Positions 1-9,790 are shown, counted from the stretch's first letter. The stretch: 64,000 nt of DNA from Paracidovorax oryzae ATCC 19882 (GCF_000687165.1 NZ_JMKU01000013.1:62001-126000), one strand, 5' to 3'. Notes: generated from the letters alone by a model not told the origin. Translations and numbers: made by a program.

Positions 1-2
1 AT

Positions 3-242
3 GAGACCTCGGCCATCTATGAGGATGTCTGGGTGAACGATCCGGCCATCTTCGGCATCCTGTTCGACGCCGCACTCACCGGATTCCCGGCACCGCCCGC
101 CGGGCCGCGCCAGGTGCGCACCACGTTCGCCCCGGCCGGCCAGGGGCCTGCACCCGCCGCCGCCCCCGCCACCTCCGCCGCGCCCTCCGCACCCGCCACG
201 CCGGGGGTGGTCGTGCCCCCCGATCCGGGCCGCGCCCCCTGA
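3..242 (+). CDS. C-terminal end of an unidentified protein (partial)
   Basis: An open frame enters from the left edge and stops at a TGA 7 bases before the next gene's start. About 79 residues are visible. The first 35 look like a folded globular end (motif VNDPAIFGILFDAALTG), followed by a tail of about 40 residues rich in Ala and Pro. No domain is recognisable from this fragment, so no function is assigned. The close spacing to the phosphatase gene suggests the two are co-transcribed. The true start lies outside the window. Confidence 0.7.
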   Translation, partial: ETSAIYEDVWVNDPAIFGILFDAALTGFPAPPAGPRQVRTTFAPAGQGPAPAAAPATSAAPSAPATPGVVVPPDPGRAP

Positions 243-249
243 CCGCCGC

Positions 250-891
250 ATGCAGCAAGCCACCCGCATCATCGCCATCCGCCACGGGGAAACCGCCTGG
301 AACGTGGACACGCGCATCCAGGGCCACCTCGACATTCCCCTGAACGACACCGGCCTCTGGCAGGCCCGGCAGCTGGGCCGGGCCCTCGCGGACGAGCCCG
401 TGGCCGCGATCTACGCCAGCGACCTGCGGCGCGCCCATGCCACGGCCCAGGCCGTGGCAGACGCCACGGGCGCGCCCCTGGCCACCGACGTGCGGCTGCG
501 AGAGCGCGCGTTCGGCCTCATGGAGGGACGCACCTTCCGCGAAATCGAGGCCGAGCTGCCCGAACAGGCCCGCCGCTGGCGGCAGCGCGACCCGGATTTC
601 GAGCCCGAAGGCGGCGAATCGCTGCTCGCCTTCCGCGAGCGCATCACCGCGGCCACCCATGCCCTGGCCCGCCGCCACCCGGGCGAGCTGATCGCCCTGG
701 TGGCGCACGGCGGCGTGATGGACGTGCTCTACCGCGCCGCCACCGGCCAGGAACTGCAGGCGCCGCGCACCTGGCTCCTGGCCAATGCCGCCATCAACCG
801 CCTGCTCTGGACCGAAGACGGGCTCACCCTGGTGGGCTGGGCCGACACGCAACACCTCGAGGACGCCGCCCGCGATGAAAACCATGCTTGA
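250..891 (+). CDS. Histidine phosphatase family protein (phosphoglycerate mutase-like)
   Basis: This 213-residue cytosolic protein belongs to the histidine phosphatase superfamily, which removes phosphate from small molecules through a phospho-histidine intermediate. The catalytic RHGETAWN motif is at residues 11-18 (His12 as nucleophile), and the second conserved His lies in VAHGGVMD near residue 155. The length fits the GpmB/CobC-like branch rather than glycolytic Gpm. It overlaps the next gene by 17 bases, which suggests translational coupling. The substrate cannot be read from the sequence. Confidence 0.9.
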   Translation: MQQATRIIAIRHGETAWNVDTRIQGHLDIPLNDTGLWQARQLGRALADEPVAAIYASDLRRAHATAQAVADATGAPLATDVRLRERAFGLMEGRTFREIEAELPEQARRWRQRDPDFEPEGGESLLAFRERITAATHALARRHPGELIALVAHGGVMDVLYRAATGQELQAPRTWLLANAAINRLLWTEDGLTLVGWADTQHLEDAARDENHA

Positions 892-2056
892 TCCCGCCGC
901 GGCGCTGCTCGCCACCATCGGCCAGCGGGTGGACCTGATCGACACCCCTGCCGCGGTCGTGGACCTCGACGCCATGGAGCGCAACATCCAGCGCATGGCC
1001 GATTTCGCGCGCAAGCACCAGGTGCGCTGGCGCCCCCACGCGAAGATGCACAAGTGCGCCGAGCTGGCGCTGCGCCTGCAGCAGGCCGGTGCCGGCGGCG
1101 CCTGCGTGCAGAAGGTCTCGGAGGCCGAGGCGCTCGCCGCCGGCGGCGTGACGGACATCTACATCAGCAACCAGGTGATCGCGCCGGCCAAGCTGCTGCG
1201 CGTGGCACGCCTGGCGCAGCAGCTCGCCGCACGCGGCGGGCGCCTCGCCATCGCCGTGGACAGCCCGGAGGGCATCACCCGCCTGGCCGAAGCCATGGAC
1301 GCGGCCGGCCCGGATGGCGCCGGGATCGACGTGTTCGTGGAGATCGACGTCGGCCAGGGCCGCTGCGGCGTGCCGCCGGGCGAGGCGGCGGTGCCGCTCG
1401 CGCAGGCGGTCGCCGGCCATGCACGGCTGCACTTCGCCGGCCTGCATGCCTACCATGGCCGGGCCCAGCACCTGCGAGGCGCGGCCGAACGGCGCGATGC
1501 CATCGCCGCCGCCGTGGAAGCCGCCCGCACCACGCGCGACGCCATCCAGGCGGCGGGCCTGCCCGTCCCCCTCGTCACCGGAGCGGGCACGGGCACCCTG
1601 GTGCACGAAGCCGCGAGCGGCGTGTACGGCGAACTGCAGGCCGGCTCCTTCCTGTTCATGGATGCGGACTACGCGGCCAACGAGCGCGAGCCCGCGCAGC
1701 CGGCCTTCGAGCATGCGCTGTTCATCAAGACCCAGGTCATCTCCAGCCGCGATACGCACGCCGTCTGCGATGCGGGCCACAAGAGCCATGCCATCGACTC
1801 CGGCCTGCCTCAGGTCGCCTTCCTGCCACCCGAACGCGCGCTGCGCTACGCCAACGGCGGCGACGAGCACGGCCTGCTGTTCGCGGATGGCGACCGGGCC
1901 CGCCTGCCCGCCATCGGCCGCATGCTCTGGCTCGTTCCCGGCCACTGCGACCCGACGGTGAACCTCCACGGCCACCTCATCGGCGTGCGCGGCGGGCTCG
2001 CGCACGGCGTGGTCGAGCGCATCCTGCGCGTGGACGCACGCGGCGCGGTGACCTGA
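875..2056 (+). CDS. DSD1-family PLP-dependent enzyme (D-threonine aldolase / D-serine dehydratase-like)
   Basis: The protein has 393 residues in the fold-type III PLP family: an alanine-racemase-like barrel at about residues 22-260 and a C-terminal beta domain. The PLP lysine is most likely Lys57 in RPHAKMHK, the signature of D-threonine aldolases. Near the C-terminus, GHCDPTVNLH supplies the His/Cys pair that binds metal in this family. The ATG at 875 was chosen because it precedes the conserved N-terminal TPAAVVDLD segment and overlaps the upstream stop region; the frame is open further upstream. Members cleave or dehydrate D-beta-hydroxy amino acids. The exact substrate is inferred only to that level. 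Confidence 0.88.
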   Translation: MKTMLDPAAALLATIGQRVDLIDTPAAVVDLDAMERNIQRMADFARKHQVRWRPHAKMHKCAELALRLQQAGAGGACVQKVSEAEALAAGGVTDIYISNQVIAPAKLLRVARLAQQLAARGGRLAIAVDSPEGITRLAEAMDAAGPDGAGIDVFVEIDVGQGRCGVPPGEAAVPLAQAVAGHARLHFAGLHAYHGRAQHLRGAAERRDAIAAAVEAARTTRDAIQAAGLPVPLVTGAGTGTLVHEAASGVYGELQAGSFLFMDADYAANEREPAQPAFEHALFIKTQVISSRDTHAVCDAGHKSHAIDSGLPQVAFLPPERALRYANGGDEHGLLFADGDRARLPAIGRMLWLVPGHCDPTVNLHGHLIGVRGGLAHGVVERILRVDARGAVT

Positions 2057-2063
2057 AGCTTCC

Positions 2064-2678
2064 TCAGTCGGGCCGGGGCGGGAACAGTCCCTGCACGCAG
2101 ATGATGAAGGCCACCGTCAGCGAGGGCTGGAGGGTGCCCATCGTGCCGGACACCGCCACGGGCAAGGCCATGGGCTGCTGGGCGCCCACCGGGGCAACGG
2201 TCACGGGGGCGTTGAACGGCTTGAGGTTCGCATTCGGGGCGTCGCTCGTCCATTCCCTGACGTCGAAATTGCCCCCCTTGCCCTTGCACTGCACGGCCCC
2301 AGGGCCGGGCGTGTCGCTCACGTTGGCCGGTGTCGGTGCGCTGTTCGCGGGAATGCTCAAGGCTGCGCTGCCACCCACCGGCGGCAGCTGGCTGGCGGAC
2401 ACCATGCCCGCCGCCGCTCCGTTGAGCACCACGGGATGCGACGCGGCCCCCGTCGGGCCGGGTTGCTGGTCGGCCGTCTGCAGGCCCATGGGTACCCGGT
2501 TGCGCAGGTCGGGCAGCTGGAAGGTGGTGCGTCCATCGCCGCCGAAGCGGTTGCCCAGGATCGCGAACAGCGCCGGGTTCTGCGTGATGTTCAGGACCGA
2601 CCCGTCGCACAGCGCCCAGCCGCGCGGCACGAAGGCCGCCGTCCACAGCAGGACGGTGCCGATGTAACTCTCATCCAT
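2064..2678 (-). CDS. Tail-collar domain protein (microcystin-dependent-type), copy 1
   Basis: This 204-residue protein has the phage tail collar fold at its N-terminus. The visible signature is GWALCDGS (near residue 24) followed by PDLRNRVPMG near residue 60. The rest is Ala/Pro/Thr-rich beta sequence typical of the bacterial microcystin-dependent (MdpB) group. No signal peptide is present. It is the last of three tandem paralogues on the minus strand and ends 7 bases from the convergent PLP-enzyme gene. No other phage genes are nearby, so it is probably a chromosomally fixed family rather than a prophage. Its role is unknown. Confidence 0.85.
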   Translation of the reverse strand: MDESYIGTVLLWTAAFVPRGWALCDGSVLNITQNPALFAILGNRFGGDGRTTFQLPDLRNRVPMGLQTADQQPGPTGAASHPVVLNGAAAGMVSASQLPPVGGSAALSIPANSAPTPANVSDTPGPGAVQCKGKGGNFDVREWTSDAPNANLKPFNAPVTVAPVGAQQPMALPVAVSGTMGTLQPSLTVAFIICVQGLFPPRPD

Positions 2679-2732
2679 GATTTCCCTCTTTCCTCAAGAT
2701 GTCTGGAACGGTCCGCAGGCATGGCGGACGGA

Positions 2733-3344
2733 TCAGGGCCGGTCGGGGTACAGACCCAGCAGGCAGATGATGAAGTTCAGCGTCAGCGAGGGCTGGATGG
2801 TGCTCACCGGGCCCGACAGCGACACCGGCAGCGACAGGGGCTGCTGCGCGGAACCGGGGCTGATGGTGACGGGTGCGTCGAAGGGCTTCAGGTTGGTATT
2901 GGCCGCATCGCTCGTGTAGATCTTCGCGCCGAAGTTGCCCGCCGTTCCCTTGGCCAGCACGCCGGTGGGGCCGGGGACATCGGTGAGGTTCGCAGCGACC
3001 GGCGCGTTGTTCACGGGGATAGATACCGATGCCTTGCCGCTCATCGGGGGCAGCTGGTTGGCGGCGATCATGCCGGTGGCGGCACCGGTCACGGTCAGGA
3101 CCTGCGCCGCTGCGCCCGTGACGCCGGGCATCTGCGAGGCCGCCTGCAGCCCCATGGGCACCCGGTTGCGCAGGTCGGGGAGATTGAAGGTGGTGCGCGC
3201 ATCGCCGCCGTAGCGCACGCCGATGAGCGAGTACAGCGCCTGGTAGTCCATGATCTTCAGCTGCGTCCCGTCGCACAGCGCCCAGTTCCTCGGCACCCAG
3301 CTGCCGGCCCACAGCACGATCGTGCCGATATACGCTTCATCCAT
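2733..3344 (-). CDS. Tail-collar domain protein (microcystin-dependent-type), copy 2
   Basis: A 203-residue paralogue of the genes on both sides, with the same GTIVLWAGSWVPRNWALCDG opening and PDLRNRVPMG collar motif. The start at 3344 (MDEAYIG) lines up with the other two copies (MDESYIG, MDPILG). An in-frame codon four residues earlier is less likely. The stop is followed by a 54-base gap to copy 1, so these genes probably form one transcript. The middle part diverges most between copies, as expected of a surface or tip segment. Confidence 0.85.
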   Translation of the reverse strand: MDEAYIGTIVLWAGSWVPRNWALCDGTQLKIMDYQALYSLIGVRYGGDARTTFNLPDLRNRVPMGLQAASQMPGVTGAAAQVLTVTGAATGMIAANQLPPMSGKASVSIPVNNAPVAANLTDVPGPTGVLAKGTAGNFGAKIYTSDAANTNLKPFDAPVTISPGSAQQPLSLPVSLSGPVSTIQPSLTLNFIICLLGLYPDRP

Positions 3345-3509
3345 GGTTTCCCTCACTTTCGGTTGGTGACTGCTTTGAATGGGCCCGCGCGCATGCCGCG
3401 GGACGCACCGCTCCGCAGCCCCGCTCAGGGGGCTGGGAACTGGCGAATGGTCTCGATGGAACGCACCGCGCCACCTCCGGCCGGACCGGAAAGCCGCGGG
3501 CGCAGCCCC

Positions 3510-4124
3510 TCAGTTGCGCGAGGGGTAGATGCCTTCGGTGGCGATGATGAAGTTCAGCGTGATGCCGGGCTGCAGCGTGCTCACCGTGACGGGGATGCTC
3601 ACGGGTACCGCGGGCGTGCCCGACGGCTGCGCCGTGAGCACGGGCAGGTCCACGTCGAAGGGCTTGAGCGTGGTATCGGCGGCCGTGGCACCGTAGATCT
3701 TGGTGGGGAAGTTGCCGGCGGTGCCCTTGCCGAGCACGAGGCCGCTGGCCGGGGCGACGGTGTCCGCCGCGGCGCCGGCATTCGCTGGAATGGCGACACT
3801 CAGCTTGCCATTGCCGGCGGCGGTCACCGCATGGGTGTGGGGCGGCAGCTGGCTCGCCGCGAGCGTGACGCTGGCGGTGGTGGAGGCCGTGGCAGCGCCG
3901 CTGGTGATGGCCACACTCGTCGCGTTCTGCGAGCCCACGGGCACGCGGTTGCGCAGGTCCGGCAGCGCGAAGGTGCTTACCCCGTTGCCGCCGTAGGCGG
4001 TACCTATCAGCGAGAACAGCGCCGCGTTCTGCTGGATGCTCAGCAAAGTGCCGTCGCAGATGGCCCAGCCGCGCGGAATCCACGGCGTGGCCCACAGAAT
4101 GATCTGTCCAAGGATCGGATCCAT
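3510..4124 (-). CDS. Tail-collar domain protein (microcystin-dependent-type), copy 3
   Basis: This 204-residue protein is first in the transcript order of the three tail-collar genes. Motifs are GWAICDGT at about residue 24 and PDLRNRVPVG at about residue 60, then a Thr/Ala-rich middle and a conserved C-terminal TLQPGITLNFIIA stretch shared with the two downstream copies. There is no leader peptide or membrane segment. The 165-base gap to copy 2 is longer than expected for tight coupling and could hold a second promoter. Its function is unknown; cell-surface or tail-like assembly is a family-based guess. Confidence 0.85.
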   Translation of the reverse strand: MDPILGQIILWATPWIPRGWAICDGTLLSIQQNAALFSLIGTAYGGNGVSTFALPDLRNRVPVGSQNATSVAITSGAATASTTASVTLAASQLPPHTHAVTAAGNGKLSVAIPANAGAAADTVAPASGLVLGKGTAGNFPTKIYGATAADTTLKPFDVDLPVLTAQPSGTPAVPVSIPVTVSTLQPGITLNFIIATEGIYPSRN

Positions 4125-4355
4125 CGTAATTTCCCTCTCATCCGTTCGTTGATTGCTTTGAAACCAGCCTTAGCGCGAGGCATTGTTTTCAATGCATCGC
4201 ATAGCGGCTGGTTATCGCAGTAGACACCATGCGCATGGCAAAACGCACGGGATTTCCCCGAATGACGCCTTGCGGCAACACCATTTTCGGAACGCTTGCG
4301 AAAGGGCCCCGGGTGGCCCCAGGATGGAAGGCGGAAACCGCTACGCGCGGCCGGC

Positions 4356-5417
4356 TCAGGCGCCGCCGAACAGGTCCGTGTGCTGGCGCGAGGGCGCCAC
4401 GCCCAGGTGCCGGAACGCCGCCAGGGTGGCGATGCGGCCGCGTGGCGTGCGCTGCAGGTAGCCCTGCTGGATGAGGTAGGGCTCGATCACGTCCTCGATG
4501 GTGCCGGGCTCCTCGCCGATGCTCGCGGCGATGTTGTCCAGTCCCACCGGGCCGCCGTCGAAGCGGTGCACCACGGCCTCCAGGAGCTTGCGGTCCATCA
4601 CGTCAAAGCCCTGCGGATCCACGTCCAGCATGGCCAGGGCGCGCTGGGCGATATCCTGCGTGATGCGGCCGTCGCCCTTCACGTCGGCATAGTCGCGCAC
4701 GCGGCGCAGCAGGCGGTTGGCGATGCGCGGGGTGCCGCGCGAGCGGCGCGCGATCTCGAAGGAGCCCTGGGCGTCGATGGGTGCGTTGAGCAACCCGGCC
4801 GACCGCGTGACGATGCGCGACAGCTCTTCGGGCGTGTAGAACTCCAGCCGCGCGACGATGCCGAAGCGGTCGCGCAGCGGGTTGGTGAGCATGCCGGCGC
4901 GGGTGGTGGCGCCGACCAGGGTGAAGGGCTGCAGGTCGAGCTTGATGCTCCGCGCGGCCGGCCCTTCGCCGATCATGATGTCGATCTGGTAGTCTTCCAG
5001 CGCGGGGTAGAGGATTTCCTCCACCACGGGCGAGAGGCGGTGGATCTCGTCGATGAAGAGGACGTCGTTCCTTTCCAGGTTGGTCAGGAGCGCCGCCAGG
5101 TCCTTGGGTTTTTCCAGCACCGGCCCGCTGGTCTGGCGCAGGTTCACGCCCAGCTCGGCCGCGATGATGTGGCTCAGCGTGGTCTTGCCCAGCCCGGGCG
5201 GGCCGAACAGCAGCACGTGGTCGAGCGCCTCCTCCCGCTTGCGCGCGGCCCCGATGAAGATCTCGAGCTGCTCGCGCGCCTTCGCCTGGCCGACGTATTC
5301 CTGCAGCAGCTTGGGCCGCAGCGCGCGCTCCAGCGCCTCTTCCTGCGGGGACGCGGGTGCGGCGGAAACCACGCGCCTGGGCGGCGCGGGTGCGAAATCG
5401 TCGGTCTGAATGCTCAT
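4356..5417 (-). CDS. ruvB: Holliday junction branch migration helicase RuvB
   Basis: RuvB is the AAA+ motor that drives branch migration at RuvA-bound Holliday junctions during recombinational repair. The 353-residue length is typical. Walker A is GPPGLGKTT, Walker B is the FIDEIHR segment, sensor 1 is in LVGATTRAG, and the C-terminal winged helix carries the GLDNIA and [12 protein letters not shown] motifs. The start at 5417 gives the usual short variable leader before the conserved [12 protein letters not shown]. It follows the protease gene by 37 bases. It is separated from ruvA, its usual neighbour, by 3.8 kb. Confidence 0.98.
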   Translation of the reverse strand: MSIQTDDFAPAPPRRVVSAAPASPQEEALERALRPKLLQEYVGQAKAREQLEIFIGAARKREEALDHVLLFGPPGLGKTTLSHIIAAELGVNLRQTSGPVLEKPKDLAALLTNLERNDVLFIDEIHRLSPVVEEILYPALEDYQIDIMIGEGPAARSIKLDLQPFTLVGATTRAGMLTNPLRDRFGIVARLEFYTPEELSRIVTRSAGLLNAPIDAQGSFEIARRSRGTPRIANRLLRRVRDYADVKGDGRITQDIAQRALAMLDVDPQGFDVMDRKLLEAVVHRFDGGPVGLDNIAASIGEEPGTIEDVIEPYLIQQGYLQRTPRGRIATLAAFRHLGVAPSRQHTDLFGGA

Positions 5418-5454
5418 GGGCGCGGATGCGTGTCGGGGAGGAGGTGCCGGGCCG

Positions 5455-7392
5455 TCAGTTCGTCCAGGCGTAGTACGCCACGCCTTCGTACTTGAAGACC
5501 GGGTAGGTCGCGATCACGAAATCGCGCTCGGCCTGGCTGATCGTGTAGAAATGCGTGCTGGTTTTCGTGTTGAAGAAGCGGTACATCGCCGTGGAGCCGT
5601 TGCCGGCGCCCGTCTGGGCGTACCACACGGGGCCTTCGTACTTGAAGACCGGGTAGTTGGCGATCACGGAGTCGCGCTCGCCGGCATTGATGGTATAGAA
5701 GTGCGCGCCCGTCGAGGTGTTGAAGAAGCGGAAGACCGCGCTCTGGCCGGCCGTGGCGCCGCCGTAGGCATAGAAGCCTACGCCCTCGTAGCTGAACGCC
5801 GGGTAGGTGGCGATCACGAAATCGCGCTCGCTGGCACTGGACGTGTAGAAATGCGCGCCCGTGCTGCCGTTGAAGAAGCGGTAGATGGCGGTGCGCCCGC
5901 TGGTGCTGACGGCGGGCGAGAGCCACTGCTGCAGCGCCGCGCCGTAGGCGATGTCGAAGCGGCCGTAGAAGTCCGCTCCGCCATTGCTGGTGCAGGTGAT
6001 GCTGCCGCCGTACAGCGTGCCGACCAGGGCGCCGTTCACGAACACGCCCGATCCGCTGCTGCCGCCTTCCGTCACGCCCTGGGTCCAGTTGACGCGGTAG
6101 AAGTTGCCGGAGGTGCCGCTGCACGAGAAGGTCGTGCTCGATTCGGTCAGGGCGCTGCAGGAGCTCAGGGACGCGACGTTGCCGAAGGAAATCTTCTGCA
6201 GGTCGCCCTTGGGATGGTGGATGCCCACGGCCGCGCTGCCGAGGGACTGGGTGCCCGCGTTCCACGCGGCGAACACCGCGCCCGCGGGCGGCGTCTCGTT
6301 GAGGCGCACGAACAGCGTGTCGGTGCTGGAGCTGGCATACAGCAGCGTGGCGCCGCCGGTGCGGGTCACGGAGCTGGACGACAGCGCAGTGCTGTTGCAG
6401 CTCGGGGAGCGGTAGAACCAGTCCGTGCGCAGGCTGGACGCCACGGTCTGCGACGAGAAGCAGTGGTTGGCCGAGATGAAGTACGGCGTGCCCGTGCCGT
6501 CGCGGTCGTTGAGCAGCGTGCCGGTGCAGAGGTAGGCACTGCCGTCGGGGCGCACGAAGACCATGCGCGCCACGGCGTTGCGCTGGCTGGCATAGGCGTC
6601 GTAGCAGCTCGAGTCGAGGTTGCAGGAGCCCGACTGGCCGATCTTGGCCTGCTCGCCCTCGTCCGCCGTCGGCAGGGAAAGGTTGGTGTAGATGTGCGAC
6701 AACCGCGGGATGGCGATGTCCAGGGCGCTGGCGGGCGTGCCCGGCGGCAGTTCGATCTCGAGCGTGGCCTCGTCGCCACCGGTGTCGGGCGTCCACCAGG
6801 TATGGCCCGCGTCCGACGTGTCGCCGGCAGCGATGTTGCGGTCGATGGTCTGCAGGACTTCCTGGCCGGAAATCTCGTACACCGCGGACTGGCGGTCCTG
6901 GCGATAGACGCGCAGCTGCGCGCCGCCCGGCAGCGCATGCACCAGCACGCCCAGGCGCAGGCCGTGCGCGTCCTGCGCCGTGAAGCTGATGGCGGCGGCG
7001 AGGCCGCCGGCCGCGGTGGGTGTCCAGTGCAGCTGACCGGCCAGCGCGGCGGGCGTGGCCGTGGCATCCACGGCGCGTGCGGCACCGATCTGGCGCGGGC
7101 CGACGGCGGTTGCGGCCGCCTCGCTGCGCGACTCCAGCAGGGCGCCCAGCGAGACCCGCGCGGGCGCCAGTGCCGGCCGCGCCGCCAGGTCCTTGACCCG
7201 TATGACATCCTGCGCGGCCGTGGCGGGCTGCTCGCGCGACTCCACGCTCAGCACCGCCGCCCTGGGCTGGACCGCGGCGGAGGCGGAAGCACCCGCATCT
7301 GCACCGCTGCCGCCACCGCCCCCGCAAGCCGCCAGGAGCGCGGCAGCTCCCAGCACCATTACCGCTCGAACACTTCGCAGCCTGAAATCCAT
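5455..7392 (-). CDS. Secreted trypsin-like serine protease with three C-terminal DUF5648 repeats
   Basis: A 645-residue predicted lipoprotein. The leader ends in a lipobox (LLAAC) followed by a run of glycines. The central S1-type domain resembles lysyl endopeptidases: His in [10 protein letters not shown], Asp in [10 protein letters not shown], Ser in GGSSGSGVF. Three repeats of about 50-57 residues follow at the C-terminus, each with an YRFFN...HFYT...ERD...YP.F.YEG pattern (DUF5648, often carbohydrate- or surface-associated). The start at 7392 has a good AGGAG site; earlier codons lack one. It lies between the two ruv genes and is paralogous to the protease upstream. Confidence 0.9.
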   Translation of the reverse strand: MDFRLRSVRAVMVLGAAALLAACGGGGGSGADAGASASAAVQPRAAVLSVESREQPATAAQDVIRVKDLAARPALAPARVSLGALLESRSEAAATAVGPRQIGAARAVDATATPAALAGQLHWTPTAAGGLAAAISFTAQDAHGLRLGVLVHALPGGAQLRVYRQDRQSAVYEISGQEVLQTIDRNIAAGDTSDAGHTWWTPDTGGDEATLEIELPPGTPASALDIAIPRLSHIYTNLSLPTADEGEQAKIGQSGSCNLDSSCYDAYASQRNAVARMVFVRPDGSAYLCTGTLLNDRDGTGTPYFISANHCFSSQTVASSLRTDWFYRSPSCNSTALSSSSVTRTGGATLLYASSSTDTLFVRLNETPPAGAVFAAWNAGTQSLGSAAVGIHHPKGDLQKISFGNVASLSSCSALTESSTTFSCSGTSGNFYRVNWTQGVTEGGSSGSGVFVNGALVGTLYGGSITCTSNGGADFYGRFDIAYGAALQQWLSPAVSTSGRTAIYRFFNGSTGAHFYTSSASERDFVIATYPAFSYEGVGFYAYGGATAGQSAVFRFFNTSTGAHFYTINAGERDSVIANYPVFKYEGPVWYAQTGAGNGSTAMYRFFNTKTSTHFYTISQAERDFVIATYPVFKYEGVAYYAWTN

Positions 7393-7556
7393 GGCCTCTG
7401 CTCCTGTTGTGGCTCCGGCGGGCACCATGCCCGCCGCTGCCCGTCAATGTGCCACGGCCGCGTTACCTTGGGCGAGCGCGGCCGCAGCAAAACGAATTTG
7501 CCCGGCCGTTCCGTTGCGGGCGGCACACGCCGGCCCCGCAAGCGGCCGGGCCTGGA

Positions 7557-9161
7557 TCACCCCTGCGCCACCGAGGCGGCCTCCTGCGGAGCCGCCGGCG
7601 TGCCATGGCCGCTGTGGCCGTGGTGGGGCAGCACACGGGGCTGGTGGCCGCGGTGGCGGGCAGGGGTCGCCGGGGCCAGCCATTCCTTGAGCGCCGCCTG
7701 GTAGGCATGGTCGAAGCGGCCATACACCCGCACCCCGTCCACCGAGCATTGCCCGTCGCCCGAGAAGCCGTAGAGCGTGCCGATCACCCGGCCACCCTGG
7801 AACAGCGCCGCGCCGCTGCTGCCGCGCTCCACCGTGCCGCGGTCCAGGCCGACATCGTAGTAGTTGGCAGCGTCACCCGTCGCGGAGTCGCAGGTCAGGC
7901 TCTCGAGGTCGCCGGAGCAGGCGAGCGTGCCCATGATGCTGCCGAAACTGATCCTCTGCAGGTCGCCACGCGGATGGTGGATGCTGGCGATCGCGGAGGA
8001 CTCGGCCTGCAGGCCCGCATCCCAGGCTGCGAACACGGCGCCGGGCGGCGGTGCGTCGTTGAGGCGCAGGAAGGCCGTGTCCGTATCGGGGCCCGAATAG
8101 AGCAGCACGGCACCGCCGGTGCGCGTCGCCGCGTTCGGCGACAGCGTGCGGTTGTTGCAGGACGACGACCGGAAGAACCAGTCGGTCTGCAGCGTGGACG
8201 CCACCGTCTGGGACGGGATGCAGTGGTTGGCGGTGAGGAAGTACGGCGTGCGCGTGCCGTCGCGGTCGTTGAGCAGCGTGCCGGTGCAGAAATGCGCCCC
8301 GGTGGAGTCCACGAAGACCATGCGCGCCACGGCGTTGCGCTGCTGCGCATAGTCGTCATAGCAGGTGGAGTCGAGGTTGCAGGCCACGGCGTCGCCGACG
8401 TTCTTGGCGACCAGCGCGTCATCGCCGCTGGAGGACAGCGAGAGGTCTTCCTGGATGTGCACCAGCGACGGGATGGCGATGTCGAGCGCATCGGCAGATG
8501 TGCCGGCCGGCAGGTCGATCTCCAGCGTCGCCTCGCTGCCGCCGGTATCGGGCGTCCACCAGGTTCTCGCTGCGTCCGACGTGTCGCCGGCAGCCGCGTT
8601 GCGCGCCAGGATCTGCAGGACGTCGCTGCCCCGCGTCTCGTAGGCGGCATCCGGCCGGTCCTGCCGGTACACGCGCAGTTGCGCCGATTCGGGCAGCCGG
8701 CGCACCAGCACGCCAAGGCGCACGCCGTAGGCATCCTCGGCCGTGAAGCTGATGGCGGCCCGCAGGCCCCCGTCCGCCGCCGGCGTCCATTGCAGGCGGC
8801 CGGCCAGTGCGGCGGCCGAGGCCGTGCCGGGCACGGTGCGCAGGGAGCCCACCTTGCGCGGGCCGCCATGCCGCCCCGTTTCCTCCGCCCGGGCGGACTG
8901 CAGTGCCGCCAGCGCCACGCGCACGGGCTGCGGCACGGCCTCGGAGCGTGCTGCGGTGCGCGACGGCACGGCCGCGTCCGCGGGCTGCACCGCAGACTCG
9001 ACCCGCAGCACGGTCTCGCCGGACGAGGAGGCCGTGGCGGTGGAGCCGCCCCCGCCACCGCATCCTGCGATGAGCAATGCTGCCGCGATGCCGGCGAGCA
9101 CGCCGCCCCGGCGCGCGATCTTCCATTCGGAAGCCCTGTGATTTTTCATGTTGTGGTTCAT
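7557..9161 (-). CDS. Secreted trypsin-like serine protease (lipoprotein)
   Basis: This 534-residue protein is paralogous to the downstream protease but lacks its C-terminal repeats. It ends instead in a His/Pro-rich tail. The leader contains a lipobox (LLIAGC plus polyglycine). The S1-type catalytic residues are visible: His in FLTANHCIPS, Asp in DTDTAFLRLN and Ser in ERGSSGAALF. The ATG at 9161 is preceded by GAGAG. The pair probably arose by duplication, and their shared N-terminal 200 residues may be a propeptide. Role: extracellular or outer-membrane-anchored proteolysis, inferred from the family. Confidence 0.88.
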   Translation of the reverse strand: MNHNMKNHRASEWKIARRGGVLAGIAAALLIAGCGGGGGSTATASSSGETVLRVESAVQPADAAVPSRTAARSEAVPQPVRVALAALQSARAEETGRHGGPRKVGSLRTVPGTASAAALAGRLQWTPAADGGLRAAISFTAEDAYGVRLGVLVRRLPESAQLRVYRQDRPDAAYETRGSDVLQILARNAAAGDTSDAARTWWTPDTGGSEATLEIDLPAGTSADALDIAIPSLVHIQEDLSLSSSGDDALVAKNVGDAVACNLDSTCYDDYAQQRNAVARMVFVDSTGAHFCTGTLLNDRDGTRTPYFLTANHCIPSQTVASTLQTDWFFRSSSCNNRTLSPNAATRTGGAVLLYSGPDTDTAFLRLNDAPPPGAVFAAWDAGLQAESSAIASIHHPRGDLQRISFGSIMGTLACSGDLESLTCDSATGDAANYYDVGLDRGTVERGSSGAALFQGGRVIGTLYGFSGDGQCSVDGVRVYGRFDHAYQAALKEWLAPATPARHRGHQPRVLPHHGHSGHGTPAAPQEAASVAQG

Positions 9162-9217
9162 TTTTCTCTCGCCCCTCCCCCAGCGTCCGGCACTGGCGTG
9201 CCGGGACGGGCTTAACT

Positions 9218-9790
9218 TCACTTCGCCAGTGCCTTGAGCGCCAACTTGATGCCCTCGCTGACCCCCACGTCCTTCGGCAATGCCTTGAGCGCGGCGGCGC
9301 CTTCCTTGTCGTTGTATCCCAGGGCCAGCAGGGCCTGCAGGATGTCGGCCTGCGCATCGTTCGCGGCCTCGGGGCGGGCACCGATGTCCACGCCCAGCTT
9401 GCCCTTGAGCTCCAGCAGCAGGCGCTCGGCGGTCTTCTTGCCGATGCCGGGCACCTTCACGAGGCGGCCGGCCTCCTGCAGCGACACGGCCTGGGCCAGG
9501 TCGTCCACGCCCATGCCGGAGAGGATGGACAGCGCCGTGCGCGGCCCCACGCCGGAGATCTTGATGAGTTCGCGGAACGCCTGGCGCTCCGGCGCGCTGC
9601 CGAAGCCATAGAGCAATTGCGCATCCTCGCGTACGATGAACTGCGTGAGCAGCTGCACGCGCTCGCCCACGGCGGGCAGGTTGTAGAAGGTGCTCATCGG
9701 CACCTGCACTTCATAGCCCACGCCATGGCAGTCCACCAGCACCTCGGGCGGGTTTTTCTCCAGCAGCGTGCCGGTGAGTTTGCCTATCAT
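9218..9790 (-). CDS. ruvA: Holliday junction binding protein RuvA
   Basis: RuvA tetramers bind four-way DNA junctions and load RuvB. The 190-residue length is typical. It has the N-terminal OB fold ([12 protein letters not shown]), two helix-hairpin-helix motifs ([12 protein letters not shown] and [12 protein letters not shown]) and the C-terminal RuvB-contacting domain. The start at 9790 is the canonical MIGKL. Its 5' end lies 48 bases from the divergently transcribed phoH start, so the two share a short promoter region. Downstream on the same strand come two proteases and only then ruvB. Confidence 0.98.
   Translation of the reverse strand: MIGKLTGTLLEKNPPEVLVDCHGVGYEVQVPMSTFYNLPAVGERVQLLTQFIVREDAQLLYGFGSAPERQAFRELIKISGVGPRTALSILSGMGVDDLAQAVSLQEAGRLVKVPGIGKKTAERLLLELKGKLGVDIGARPEAANDAQADILQALLALGYNDKEGAAALKALPKDVGVSEGIKLALKALAK

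Noticed and set aside
2064-4124. Prophage or tailocin remnant
   Set aside because: Only tail-collar proteins are present. There are no integrase, capsid, sheath, lysis or repressor genes within reach, and the flanks are housekeeping genes.
5410-7704. A 764-codon plus-strand open frame opposite the first protease
   Set aside because: It is the antisense shadow of a clear serine protease gene with leader, triad and repeats. There is no ribosome site, and the composition is biased.
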